Assembly: GCF_019924635.1 (NCBI RefSeq)
Contig: NZ_CP065037.1
Location: forward strand, 4,154,001-4,218,000
Direction: 5' to 3'
DNA length: 64,000 bases
Source of the DNA: Leifsonia sp. ZF2019
Lineage (GTDB): Bacteria; Actinomycetota; Actinomycetes; Actinomycetales; Microbacteriaceae
Numbering within the stretch: the stretch's first letter is position 1; each line of letters starts with the position of its first letter. The position numbers were made by a program, and so were the translations under genes. Shown here piece by piece: positions 32,760 to 41,310 of this stretch. Under the pieces are notes generated by a model, which worked only from the letters and a program-made list of their open reading frames with translations, did no database searches and was not told the DNA's origin.

Positions 32760-34067
32760 TCAGACACTCGACAGGCGGCGGCCGCGAACGGCCCGACGAC
32801 GCGATCGTCGCAGCAACCAGGGGATCATCCCCACGCCGATCGCCACGAGGACGACACTGCACCCGAGGACCACGAGTCGTGCCGGGAAGCTACCTCCCGA
32901 CGGGAGCACGCCCACCGGATACTCGATGTACTTCGCCGCCGTGCGCGCGACATGCTCGCCTGCCTCGCGTGAGATATCCCTCAGCACCGGCTCGAATGCC
33001 GACTCCCCCGGCTTCTGGGCGCCCGGCACGATCTCGCGGTCGAGCGTGCCCGCCTGGTCCCGAGGGGTCGTCAGCAGAGTGAGACCGTGCGCCGTGCGGA
33101 CCGTGTCACCGTCGGCGACGGGCAGGACGTGCGCGAGGAACGCCGCACCGCCGTAGAGCTCCGCCGTTGCAGCGACGCCGATCTCGTCCACGCCGTCGCT
33201 CAGCATCAGCCCGTAAGTCGGCTGGAACCAGGGCAACGTCGCGGCCATCGGATAGGGGAAGTCGGCGAGCGTGATCGTGTTGACAGGCATAGTCTCAGCC
33301 GGTCCCGGTCTCCAGGCCGGATAGCCGATCTCCGCAGCGATCCTCGTCGCTTCGGCCGCGCCGGTGTAGCGCTCAACCAGGTGGAGTGCCCCCGCAATGC
33401 CCGAACTCACCCCCGCCGTGGTGAGCACCATGCCGTCCTGCACCCAGCGCACGCCCTCCTCCCAGGTTGTCCGGGGGTTCGACGACCGCAGTCCCGGGAG
33501 GTCTGACCAGAACGACGTCGCTCGCTTTCCGTCGAGCACATCCGTCGCTGCGAGCACGCGTGCGCCTGCGCACACGCCCAGCACGGCGTTCCCTCGCCGA
33601 GCGGTCCGCTCGACCAGGGCACGCAAAGGCGCCTCGTCGAGCCCCTCCGGGTCTGCCATCGCCGGGACCACGACCACCGCCGGCTCGGGGGCGATGCCGG
33701 AGAGGACGTCGCTGGCGGAGTAGTCCGGGAGCGTCGCCAGGCCGCCGGACAGCGCGACCGGCTCGCGCCGCACCGAGACGGTGTAGACGTGGAATCGCGG
33801 CGACCGAGCGAGCACCTCGTATGGTCCGAGCACGTCCGTCGCAACCGATCCGTTCGCGCCGAGGAGGACGGCGACGGGGATGCGGTCGTGGGCCACGGCA
33901 GGCGCCGAGTGAGAAAGGCGCGCTGCCGCCGCCTCCGCACCAGCCGGCACGGAGAAGTCGCGTGCCATCGTCACGGCGAATCCACCGCCGAGGAGGGCGG
34001 CGAGCGTCACGACAGCCGACACGACGCCGATCACGGCGGTCAGCACGGTGGAGACGGTTTTCGGCAT
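32760..34067 (-). CDS. Membrane-anchored DJ-1/PfpI-like protein
   Basis: A 435-residue protein with an N-terminal membrane helix (residues 5-33), a DJ-1/PfpI (class I amidotransferase-like) domain at about 60-270, a second extracytoplasmic region, and a C-terminal membrane helix (LVVLGCSVVLVAIGVGMIPWL) with a basic tail. The nucleophile elbow GVCAGARVLA supplies the Cys of this fold. Both helices place the DJ-1 domain outside the membrane, unusual for a normally cytoplasmic fold. It is adjacent to the GlxA-like regulator, which contains the same fold; they lie 48 bp apart in the order membrane protein downstream. Confidence 0.8.
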   Translation of the reverse strand: MPKTVSTVLTAVIGVVSAVVTLAALLGGGFAVTMARDFSVPAGAEAAAARLSHSAPAVAHDRIPVAVLLGANGSVATDVLGPYEVLARSPRFHVYTVSVRREPVALSGGLATLPDYSASDVLSGIAPEPAVVVVPAMADPEGLDEAPLRALVERTARRGNAVLGVCAGARVLAATDVLDGKRATSFWSDLPGLRSSNPRTTWEEGVRWVQDGMVLTTAGVSSGIAGALHLVERYTGAAEATRIAAEIGYPAWRPGPAETMPVNTITLADFPYPMAATLPWFQPTYGLMLSDGVDEIGVAATAELYGGAAFLAHVLPVADGDTVRTAHGLTLLTTPRDQAGTLDREIVPGAQKPGESAFEPVLRDISREAGEHVARTAAKYIEYPVGVLPSGGSFPARLVVLGCSVVLVAIGVGMIPWLLRRSRRRAVRGRRLSSV

Positions 34068-34115
34068 GGGGGTACTCCAGAAGTCGGGGGATGTTCGAGG
34101 GTGAAGGGACCGGGT

Positions 34116-35078
34116 TCAGGCCGCGGTCAATCGATAGGCCGACGGCGAGACACCTTCGTGCGTGCCGAACATCCGCCGGAAGTGCCGGGGGTCGGCGTAT
34201 CCGCAGGCCCGAGCGATCTCCTCGATCGTCAGCGTCGAGGCCCGCAGGAGGGTTCGGGCATGCCCGAGTCGAAGCTCGGTGTGGTATTGGGCGGGCGTGA
34301 GCCCCGTCGCCGCGACGAATGCCCGACTGAGCCCGCGCGGGGAGAGATGCGCTCGCGCGGCGAGCTCTGCGAGCGGATGATCGCCCGCCAGGTCGGAGGC
34401 GAGCGTGTCCTGCACCGCGTGCACAACCGGGTCCAGATGGTCGCGATGGGCGAGGAACGGGCTGGTCGGGGCGGACGAGCCGTTCCGACGGGTGTACACC
34501 ACGAGTTCGCGAGCGACGGATGCGGCGAACGCCGGCCCGCGGTCGGCCTCGACCAACGCGAGCGCGAGGTCGATGCCCGAGGCAATTCCAGCGCTCGTGC
34601 TCACGGATCCGTCGTGCACGAACAGCACGTCATCGAGTACGCGCGCTTCGGGATACCGCTCACGCATCGCGGCGACCGCGCTCCAGTGGGTCGTGCACCG
34701 GCGCCCGTCGAGCAGGCCGGCGTCGCCCAGCACGACAGCGCCGGTGCAGACCGACGCCAGCCGGGCCCCGGCGGCATGGGCACGCCGCGTCCACTCGAGA
34801 ACCTCCGGCGCGACGAGCCCCGCCGATCCCGCTCGCCGGAGGACGGTGCCGAGGTCCACGCCCGGCACGACCACCAGCGTGTTCTCGTCGGCGGCGGCCT
34901 CGGCCAGCGGCTCCAATCCGTCGAGCGCCAATCCCTGAGCACTCACGACGCGACTCGCCTCTCCGACCCAACGGAGCCGGTAGTCAGCCCCGAGCGCCGA
35001 AGCGGCCGAGAAGACCTGCGCCGGGCCGGACAGATCGAGCAGGTTGAGGTCGGGGAGGGCGATGAACAGGACTTCCAC
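34116..35078 (-). CDS. GlxA-like AraC regulator with DJ-1/PfpI domain
   Basis: A 320-residue regulator. The N-terminal DJ-1/PfpI domain (VEVLFIALPDLNLLDLSGP, SVCTGAVVLGDAGLLDGR) is followed by an AraC-type DNA-binding domain with two helix-turn-helix units (LAARAHLSPRGLSRAFVAAT and IEEIARACGYADPRHFRRMF). Such proteins resemble GlxA. The start is GTG at 35078; ATG does not occur earlier without disrupting the fold. It is upstream of the membrane DJ-1 gene on the same strand and probably co-transcribed with it. The inducer is unknown. Confidence 0.88.
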   Translation of the reverse strand: MEVLFIALPDLNLLDLSGPAQVFSAASALGADYRLRWVGEASRVVSAQGLALDGLEPLAEAAADENTLVVVPGVDLGTVLRRAGSAGLVAPEVLEWTRRAHAAGARLASVCTGAVVLGDAGLLDGRRCTTHWSAVAAMRERYPEARVLDDVLFVHDGSVSTSAGIASGIDLALALVEADRGPAFAASVARELVVYTRRNGSSAPTSPFLAHRDHLDPVVHAVQDTLASDLAGDHPLAELAARAHLSPRGLSRAFVAATGLTPAQYHTELRLGHARTLLRASTLTIEEIARACGYADPRHFRRMFGTHEGVSPSAYRLTAA

Positions 35079-35143
35079 AGGACCCAGGCTAGGGCGGCGC
35101 GATCCCGCTCGGGAGGCCGGGACGAGGCAGCAAAGCGGACGGA

Positions 35144-35431
35144 TCAGGTCAACCCGTTCGTGCTGCCCGGCCGAGACCTCGCGTCGGCCTCCCCGCCGCG
35201 CCGCGGCCGTGTGGCCCAGCCGTTCGTCGCCCACTGGATCGCCGGCAGGACGAGCCAGTTCAGTGCGGCGACGAGGATCGCGGCGTCGACCACCACGACG
35301 GCGGCGCGCGGCAGGAGGCCGCTGAGAAAGGGCGCGAGTACGAGATTGAGGACGATGCTGACCGGAAGCACCCCCGAGAAGGTGGCGACCCCTTGCCTCC
35401 AGGTGCCGGGTCGGAAGGCCGTTCGCGTCAC
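35144..35431 (-). CDS. Small two-helix membrane protein
   Basis: A 95-residue protein with two transmembrane helices (VATFSGVLPVSIVLNLVLAPFLS and AAVVVVDAAILVAALNWLVLPAI) and a charged C-terminus. It resembles the membrane tail that follows some antibiotic-biosynthesis monooxygenase domains, but the enzymatic part is absent. The GTG at 35431 overlaps the stop of the epimerase gene by GTGA, which supports both the start and translational coupling. Function unknown. Confidence 0.65.
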   Translation of the reverse strand: MTRTAFRPGTWRQGVATFSGVLPVSIVLNLVLAPFLSGLLPRAAVVVVDAAILVAALNWLVLPAIQWATNGWATRPRRGGEADARSRPGSTNGLT

Positions 35432-36267
35432 TGCAGGAATCCCGCTCTCCAACTCGGATGGCGCAGCACGAGTCCCTGCCCTTTCGCGCGCGCGTTGCTG
35501 ACCGGCCGGCTGACGTCGCCGCTCTCGCGGCGTTGCGGTGCAGGACCGTCGACGGATGCCGCGAAGACAGGCGTCCACTCGATGCCGGCCGCCGGTTCGT
35601 CGTCCACGATGTTCCATGTCCCGCTCGGCCACTCCAGAGCGAGCAGCGCCGCACGAGCGGCGTCGTCCACGTGGATGAACGACGCGGCGGTCTCGGTCGC
35701 CGGCAGGCTCCCCGCGCGCGCGGCGTCGCCGTATCGGCCGTCGGCCGCATACCAGGTTCCGGGCCCGTACAACAGGCCGAAGCGCAGGACGACGGCGTGC
35801 GGGAGCTCACGCACCGCATCCTCGAGCGCTGCGACCGCGTGGACGGTCGTACCGCGGGGCTCGGCGGCGTTCAGGTCGAGCGGTGTGTCCTCATCGGCGG
35901 CCTCGGCACCCGACGGATAGATCCACGAGATGCTCTCGGCGATCATCGTCTCCACGCGCAAGGCGTGCGCGGCGTCCACGAGGTTCCGCGTCCCCTCGAC
36001 GCGGAGCCGCGCGTTGCTCGCCGAGTCGCCGGAGGCGAGGTCGGTGAGGAGATCGACGATCGCGTCGGGCCGTGCGGACGACACCGCCCCCGTCACCGCG
36101 ACCGGGTCCAGCGCGTCGGCGACCACCGGGGTCGCGCCGAGCGAGCGGATCACCTCCTCACCGCGCTCGGACCTCGTCATTCCGACCACCTCGTGACCGG
36201 CGGCGAGCGCGAGTGGGAGAAACGCACGTCCGAGCACTCCGGAGGCTCCGGCGACGAAAAGCTTCAT
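35428..36267 (-). CDS. NAD(P)-dependent epimerase/dehydratase-like protein
   Basis: A 279-residue extended short-chain dehydrogenase. The cofactor motif GASGVLG lies at residues 7-13 and the strand end TRSERG favours NADP. The active-site Tyr/Lys (YxxxK) is not in the classical form, since the region reads ISWIYPSGAEAADED, so it may be a non-catalytic or atypical reductase of the NmrA/SDR group. Divergent from the MocR-type regulator, with 89 bp between starts, and coupled to the small membrane gene. It is a likely target of MocR. Confidence 0.82.
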   Translation of the reverse strand: MKLFVAGASGVLGRAFLPLALAAGHEVVGMTRSERGEEVIRSLGATPVVADALDPVAVTGAVSSARPDAIVDLLTDLASGDSASNARLRVEGTRNLVDAAHALRVETMIAESISWIYPSGAEAADEDTPLDLNAAEPRGTTVHAVAALEDAVRELPHAVVLRFGLLYGPGTWYAADGRYGDAARAGSLPATETAASFIHVDDAARAALLALEWPSGTWNIVDDEPAAGIEWTPVFAASVDGPAPQRRESGDVSRPVSNARAKGQGLVLRHPSWRAGFLQ

Positions 36268-36350
36268 GTTCCCTCCTTCTTTCGGGCTACGCCCTCGATG
36301 CTAGGCACGACCTGGATCAGACAAGAGGGCCAGAAGGCGCCCAGTATTGT

Positions 36351-36363
36351 GGTCCAGTGGACC
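36351..36363 (+). promoter_or_regulatory. MocR-type palindrome over the mocR start codon
   Basis: A perfect 6-1-6 palindrome, GGTCCAgTGGACC, whose right arm overlaps the GTG start of the MocR gene. A related half-site CTGGATC lies 40 bp upstream at 36311-36317. GGTCC-type repeats are typical of MocR/PdxR autoregulatory sites, so binding here would block transcription and initiation. Confidence 0.6.
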
Positions 36364-37760
36364 TCTTCCTCTCGCTCGATCCGTCGATTGCGAAACGTCG
36401 TGCGGTGGAGACGGCGCTGCGGCGGAGCGTCGCCCTCGGGCAGCTCCCGGTCGGCAGCCGTGTGCCGGGCACCCGGGAGCTCGCGACCGAGCTCGGCGTT
36501 GCCCGCGGGACGGTCACCGCCGCGATCGACGATCTGGTGGCCGACGGGGTACTCGTCACGCGGGAACGCGCGGGAACGTTCGTGGCCCGCGCACCCGGCG
36601 CGTCGGACGCAGCCCGCGTCGCTCCTGTCGAGCCGACGATGCGGTGGGACCTGCGCCCCGGCCGGCCCGAGGCCGGCTCCTTCCCGCTCGCGCGATGGAG
36701 CGCCGCGCTTCGCCGGGCGGCAGCGGGATGGACGCCGACGGGGGCCGACGAGGACGCGCGCGGCAGCCTGGAGCTTCGGGCTCAGCTCGCCGCCTACCTC
36801 GCGCGGGCCCGCGGCGTCGAGACGACGCCGGACTCGGTCGTCGTCTGCGCCGGTTACCGTTCCGCGACGAACGTGCTGGCGGTAGCGCTGCGCGGACAGG
36901 GAGCCGAGAGGGTCGCGATCGAGGATCCGGCGCTTCCCGCGCTGGACACGGCTTGGCGCTGGGCGGGTGTGCAGACCGTCGACCTGCCGGTGGATGCGGC
37001 CGGCGCCCGCGTCGATCTGCTCGACTCCTCGATCGATGCCGCCGTCCTGACTCCGGCGCATCAGTTCCCGCTCGGCGTCGTTCTCAGCGCCGCGCGGCGG
37101 CGCGACGTGCTCTCGTGGGCGGCTGCCTCGCGTTCCGTCGTCATCGAGGACGACTACGACGGCGAGTTCCGCTTCGATCGCCGCCCCGTGGCCGCGCTGC
37201 AGCGCTCCGCGCCGGACCGGGTGATCTACATCGGCAGTACGAGCAAATCACTCGACCCGCGACTCCGGCTCGGCTGGATGGTACTTCCTCCGGATCTCGT
37301 CGGGCCGGTCGCGGCGACGACCCTGGCGCTGACCGGCGGGGTGCCGGAGCTGGATCAGCTCGCGCTGGCCGAGCTGATCCGAAGCGGAGACTACGAGCGC
37401 CATATCCGCCGCCAGCGGCGCGAGTACGCGCGGCGTCGCGTCCTCCTCGATCAGGTGCTGGCCCAGGCCGGGTCGACCGCCACCGGCATCTCCGCCGGCC
37501 TGCAGGCGATCGTCCCCCTTCCTCCCCGGTCACACGGTGACGAGGGCGGCACCCTTCGCGCGGGCGATGCGATGCTCCACACGCTCGGCCGGTATTCCCG
37601 GACCGACGACCACCCGCCGTCGGCGGTCGTCGGGTTCGCGACACCGCCCCGCTCCCAGTTCGACGCCGCCATCCACGCTTTCGCGCGGTGGCTGCGGGAG
37701 GCGTCCGGCTCCGATGCAGCCCGGGTCATCGCCCCGTCGCCGCGTCACCACGCAGGGTGA
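36357..37760 (+). CDS. MocR/PdxR-type GntR-aminotransferase regulator
   Basis: A 467-residue fusion of a GntR winged helix (about residues 10-75: LPVGSRVPGTRELATELGVARGTVTAAIDDL) and a fold-type I aminotransferase-like domain. PLP-site features are visible: TPAHQFPLGV, IEDDYDGEF, and the Schiff-base Lys in GSTSKSLDPRLRLG. MocR proteins sense PLP or amine-PLP adducts and control vitamin B6, GABA or taurine metabolism. The GTG at 36357 is used because the family start (xxLFLSLDPS) lies there; no ribosome site precedes it, so a leaderless mRNA is likely. Its 3' end overlaps the thioesterase gene by 35 bp. Confidence 0.87.
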   Translation: MDLFLSLDPSIAKRRAVETALRRSVALGQLPVGSRVPGTRELATELGVARGTVTAAIDDLVADGVLVTRERAGTFVARAPGASDAARVAPVEPTMRWDLRPGRPEAGSFPLARWSAALRRAAAGWTPTGADEDARGSLELRAQLAAYLARARGVETTPDSVVVCAGYRSATNVLAVALRGQGAERVAIEDPALPALDTAWRWAGVQTVDLPVDAAGARVDLLDSSIDAAVLTPAHQFPLGVVLSAARRRDVLSWAAASRSVVIEDDYDGEFRFDRRPVAALQRSAPDRVIYIGSTSKSLDPRLRLGWMVLPPDLVGPVAATTLALTGGVPELDQLALAELIRSGDYERHIRRQRREYARRRVLLDQVLAQAGSTATGISAGLQAIVPLPPRSHGDEGGTLRAGDAMLHTLGRYSRTDDHPPSAVVGFATPPRSQFDAAIHAFARWLREASGSDAARVIAPSPRHHAG

Positions 37761-38214
37761 GGATCGCGCTCGTGAAGGAGGCCACCGGCTTCCCGTCCTC
37801 ACGGAGGACGTCGCACGCATAGTGACTGATGGTCCGTCCGGCGTGCGTGCACCGGGCTCGCGCGATGAGCGGCCCGGACCAGACGGGGCGGAGGAACCGC
37901 GCGTCCAGATCGAGGCTCGTGAACGATTCGCCGGCGACGATCGCCGTCGAGTGCGCGGTCCCCATCGCCGCATCCGCCAGCTCGCACAGCATCCCGCCGT
38001 GGAGTGTCCCCTGCTGGTTCCCGTGTCGCGACACGTCGGCGACGAACCGGACCTCAGCGGCACGCTCGGACACCCCGACCAGCTCGAACCCGAGCAGACG
38101 CGAGATGGGGGTGGGGTACGTCAGGTGGGTGGTGTCGTCGGGCGACAGGGTCCCGTCGATCGCGCGCTGCAGGAAGGCGAGCACCGGCAGATCACCGTCG
38201 CAGTCGCGCGTCAT
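37726..38214 (-). CDS. PaaI-type hotdog-fold thioesterase
   Basis: A 162-residue hotdog thioesterase. The active-site region reads NQQGTLHGGMLCELADAAMG, with the family's HGG motif and the following acidic residue. The protein has a slightly long N-terminus (about 30 residues before PISRLLGFELV). It would hydrolyse aryl- or acyl-CoA thioesters in the cytoplasm. The ATG overlaps the thiD/tenA stop by ATGA, so it is the last gene of the thiamine salvage operon; a link to thiamine is not obvious and may be incidental. Confidence 0.85.
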   Translation of the reverse strand: MTRDCDGDLPVLAFLQRAIDGTLSPDDTTHLTYPTPISRLLGFELVGVSERAAEVRFVADVSRHGNQQGTLHGGMLCELADAAMGTAHSTAIVAGESFTSLDLDARFLRPVWSGPLIARARCTHAGRTISHYACDVLREDGKPVASFTSAILTLRGDAATGR

Positions 38215-39704
38215 GCCCGCGGCGCCCCTCGGCGTGCGGCGAAGAACGCCCGCTCGTGCGCGGCGGACTCGCGGAACGCGAGCCCCATCGCGCGCCGTGT
38301 CGCCTCGTCGGAGGTCGCGGCGAGTTCTGTGACGATGCCGATCGCCCGCCGGGTGGCGTCAGCGAATGCGGGTTCGGCATAGGTGTCGAGCCACGACCGG
38401 TACGGGTGCCGCTCGTGCGAGAGAGCGTGCAGGCGCTCCCCGACGTCCTGATAGATCCAGAAGCACGGGAGGAGCGCCGCAGCGAGCACCCGGTAGTCCC
38501 CTCGGGCCGCCGTCGCGAGCAGGTGGTTCAGGTAGGCCGTCGTCACCGGGTCCGGCTCCACGGCTCGCAGTGCTTCCTCAGTCAGCCAGCTCTCGTGGAG
38601 CTGCAGCTCTCCCGCGATCGCCCCCTGCGCGCTGTCGGCCCAGAACACGAGCTCGTCCGAGGCCGGCGCGAGGCGTGCGGCATGGGCGAGCACCCGGGCG
38701 TAGTCGCGCAGGTAGAGGGCGTCCTGGGCCAGATACCCCAGGAACTCGTCGCGGGGCAGGGTCCCGTCGCCGAGCCCGCGCACGAACGGCAGGTCGTCGA
38801 TGTCGGCGCGGAGGGCGCCGATCTCGTTCCACCAGGCGCTCTCGACGTCCTCCGCCGTCGGGGCCGTCGTGGTGCCCCCTCGACGCCAGAGACCGGCGAA
38901 GTGGCTGATCGGCCCATTGCCGGTGCCCACCTCGAGCTCGGACCCGTGACGAATGCTCTCGGCGAGCCACTGCTTGGATTCCGCCGCGGCTCGCACCCAG
39001 TCCCCCGTGGCGGCGACCCGGGTCGCGACCGCGGAGGACAGCGAGCACCCTGTGCCGTGCGTGTTGCGCGTGGCGATGCGCAGCCCCGGGAACTCGGTCA
39101 CCGAGACAGCGCCGTCGACGGCCTCGACGAGCGCATCGGGGAGGTGCTCCCCTGTCAGGTGTCCGCCCTTGGCGAGCACCCGAACACCGTGCCGAGCGGC
39201 GACCCGACCCGCCTGCGCAAGCGCCTCCTCCCAGGAGACGGCGACGGTCGACTCCGCGAGGACCGCGAGCTCGGGGACGTTCGGTGTCACCAGGTCCACC
39301 TGCGAGACGAGTCGACGCAGCGCGTCCTCCGCATCGGCGTCGAGGAGGCGGTCGCCGCTGGTGGCGACCGCCACGGGGTCGAGCACGACCAGAGGAGGCC
39401 GCACCCGGTCGAGCCAATCGGCGACCACCCCGATCACCTCGGCGGTGCCGAGCATTCCGATCTTGACCGCGTCGATCTCCACGTCGTCGGAGACGGCATC
39501 GAGTTGCTGGGCGAGGAACGCCGGGGGAGGCACATGGACGGCACGGACGCCGTGGGTGTTCTGGGCGACGAGCGCTGTGACGACCGCCATGCCGTAACCG
39601 CCGTTCGCGGCGATGCTCTTCAGATCCGCCTGGATGCCGGCGCCGCCGGTGGGGTCGGTGCCGGCGATGCTCAGCACTCGCGGTACGACACGCTGCCGGC
39701 TCAT
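38211..39704 (-). CDS. thiD: Bifunctional HMP(-P) kinase ThiD / thiaminase II TenA
   Basis: A 497-residue fusion. Residues 1-265 are ThiD (SIAGTDPTGGAGIQADLKS, DPVAVATSGDRLL, NTHGTGCSLSSA), which phosphorylates hydroxymethylpyrimidine to HMP-PP. Residues 285-497 are TenA-like, with the catalytic Cys in LLPCFWIYQDVGERL and Glu near the end. TenA recovers HMP from thiamine breakdown products. The fusion is common in actinobacteria. ATGA overlaps join it to thiE upstream and to the thioesterase downstream. The start at 39704 directly precedes the ThiD glycine-rich strand. Confidence 0.93.
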   Translation of the reverse strand: MSRQRVVPRVLSIAGTDPTGGAGIQADLKSIAANGGYGMAVVTALVAQNTHGVRAVHVPPPAFLAQQLDAVSDDVEIDAVKIGMLGTAEVIGVVADWLDRVRPPLVVLDPVAVATSGDRLLDADAEDALRRLVSQVDLVTPNVPELAVLAESTVAVSWEEALAQAGRVAARHGVRVLAKGGHLTGEHLPDALVEAVDGAVSVTEFPGLRIATRNTHGTGCSLSSAVATRVAATGDWVRAAAESKQWLAESIRHGSELEVGTGNGPISHFAGLWRRGGTTTAPTAEDVESAWWNEIGALRADIDDLPFVRGLGDGTLPRDEFLGYLAQDALYLRDYARVLAHAARLAPASDELVFWADSAQGAIAGELQLHESWLTEEALRAVEPDPVTTAYLNHLLATAARGDYRVLAAALLPCFWIYQDVGERLHALSHERHPYRSWLDTYAEPAFADATRRAIGIVTELAATSDEATRRAMGLAFRESAAHERAFFAARRGAPRA

Positions 39705-40348
39705 GCGGCATCCCATGCCGTGCGCAGCTCGCGGGCCGCCTGTCCGGGGTCGGCGGACCCGCAGATCGCCGACACGACCGCCGCGCCGGCGGCGCCCGCC
39801 CGGCGCAGCGCTCCCAGATCGGCCGCGTGCACCCCTCCGATCGCGACCGCCGGGAGCGCGCTCAGGGCGACCAGCCGGGCGAACTCCTCGTGACCGAGCG
39901 GCGGCGGAGCGTCGCGTTTCGTCGCGGTCGCGTGCAGCGCGCCGATGCCGACGTAGTCGACGACGCCGGAGTCGGACGCCGCGGCCAATTGCTCCGGCGT
40001 CGAGGCGCTCAGCCCGAGGACGGCGTCGGAGCCGATGAGCCCTCGCACCGCCTCGGGCGGAAGATCGGACTGCCCCACATGGACGCCCGTGATCCGCGCT
40101 CCCGCAGCACGGGCGGCGAGGAACACGTCCACCCGGTCGTTGACGATCAGCGCGACTCGATCCGGGATCGCCTCCGAGACCCGCAGCACCGTGTCGAGGA
40201 ACCCGCGGGCCGTGGCCTCCTTCTCTCGGAGCTGCACCGCCGTCACGCCGTTGGCCGCGGCGGCTCGGACCAGCTCGACGAGATCGTGACCGGCCGCTGC
40301 GGCCAGGCCGGAATCGGTGACCAGGTAGAGGGAGAGATCGCTCGTCAT
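39701..40348 (-). CDS. thiE: Thiamine-phosphate synthase
   Basis: A 215-residue TIM-barrel enzyme. It shows [12 protein letters not shown], the phosphate-binding [23 protein letters not shown], and [17 protein letters not shown]. It joins HMP-PP and thiazole phosphate to give thiamine phosphate. Residues for Mg and diphosphate binding are present and length is normal. It sits between thiM and thiD/tenA, with ATGA overlaps on both sides. Confidence 0.94.
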   Translation of the reverse strand: MTSDLSLYLVTDSGLAAAAGHDLVELVRAAAANGVTAVQLREKEATARGFLDTVLRVSEAIPDRVALIVNDRVDVFLAARAAGARITGVHVGQSDLPPEAVRGLIGSDAVLGLSASTPEQLAAASDSGVVDYVGIGALHATATKRDAPPPLGHEEFARLVALSALPAVAIGGVHAADLGALRRAGAAGAAVVSAICGSADPGQAARELRTAWDAA

Positions 40349-41154
40349 CGGACCACCGCCCGTGCACGCAGGATCTCAGCGTCGACCCCCGCGAGCGCGT
40401 CCAGGAACAGGGACGCGAAGGTCCCGGGCCCTCCGGCGCGCTCGGCCGCGAGCTCTGCCGCGACGTTGTAGACCGTGATCGCCGCGACCGTGGCGGCGAA
40501 CCGGTCCGCCGTCACGCCCGCGAACGCGGCCATCACCGCACCCAGCGCGCACCCCCCTCCGGTGACCCGGGTCAGCAGCGCATTCCCGTTGCCCAGACGC
40601 GACTCGTCGATGCCGTCGGTCACGAGATCCACCGGCCCCGACACCGCCACCACGCCGCCGGTGGCGAGGGCGATCCGACGGGCGGCGGACGCCGCGTCCT
40701 CGACGACGTCCGTCGCGTCGACGCCGCGACCACCCGCGCCCGCCCCGTCGAACGCGATGATCTCGGAGGCGTTCCCCCGCACGACCGTCGGGCGTGCCGT
40801 CTTCAATTCTGCGGCGAGCGCCGTGCGAACCGGCAGGGCGCCGATCGCGACGGGGTCGAGCACCCACGGGGTGCCGGCGTGGGTGGCGGCCGACGCCGCC
40901 TCCCGCATCGCTTCGCGCTGCTCCGCGTTCGGAGTGCCGAGGTTGACGAGCACGCCCGACGCGATCCCGGCGAAGACGCCCGCCTCTCCCGGGATGTCCA
41001 CCATGGCCGGGGCGGCGCCGAGGGCGAGCAGGACGTTGGCCGTGAAGTTCGTCACCACGGCGTTGGTGATGCATTGCACGAGCGGCGCGCGGGTGCGCAC
41101 CTCCGCGTGCAGAGAGACGATGGACTCGATCTGGTTTCGTGGCGTGCGCGTCAT
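40345..41154 (-). CDS. thiM: Hydroxyethylthiazole kinase
   Basis: A 269-residue ribokinase-like enzyme. It shows [23 protein letters not shown], the substrate region VLVNLGTP, and the GGGCALGA anion hole with the catalytic Cys. It phosphorylates 4-methyl-5-(2-hydroxyethyl)thiazole for thiamine salvage. The ATG at 41154 is chosen because GAAGGGA, at the 3' end of the riboswitch, is well spaced; an ATG nine bases upstream overlaps that ribosome site. First gene of the operon. Confidence 0.93.
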   Translation of the reverse strand: MTRTPRNQIESIVSLHAEVRTRAPLVQCITNAVVTNFTANVLLALGAAPAMVDIPGEAGVFAGIASGVLVNLGTPNAEQREAMREAASAATHAGTPWVLDPVAIGALPVRTALAAELKTARPTVVRGNASEIIAFDGAGAGGRGVDATDVVEDAASAARRIALATGGVVAVSGPVDLVTDGIDESRLGNGNALLTRVTGGGCALGAVMAAFAGVTADRFAATVAAITVYNVAAELAAERAGGPGTFASLFLDALAGVDAEILRARAVVR

Positions 41155-41159
41155 GCGCG

Positions 41160-41240
41160 ACATCCCTTCGCTAGTACGAACTAGAGCAGGTTCGACGGGT
41201 GTGATCTCAGCCCCGCAGGGCACCCCGTGTCACGTGTGTT
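41160..41240 (-). promoter_or_regulatory. TPP riboswitch (THI element)
   Basis: On the minus strand the leader carries the conserved THI-box parts in order: CGGGGTGCC, GGGCTGAGATCACACCCG and GAACCTG. It ends in CTAGCGAAGGGATG, so the ribosome site of thiM lies at the 3' end of the element. The spacing fits translational control by thiamine diphosphate. A GATAGCGT box at 41247-41254 may be the -10 element. Confidence 0.92.
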
Positions 41241-41310
41241 GGTCTCACGCTATCGGAAGAGCCGCCGCGGTGCAGGCGCGCACGACCCGTGCTACCCCTC
41301 CGTGGGACGC

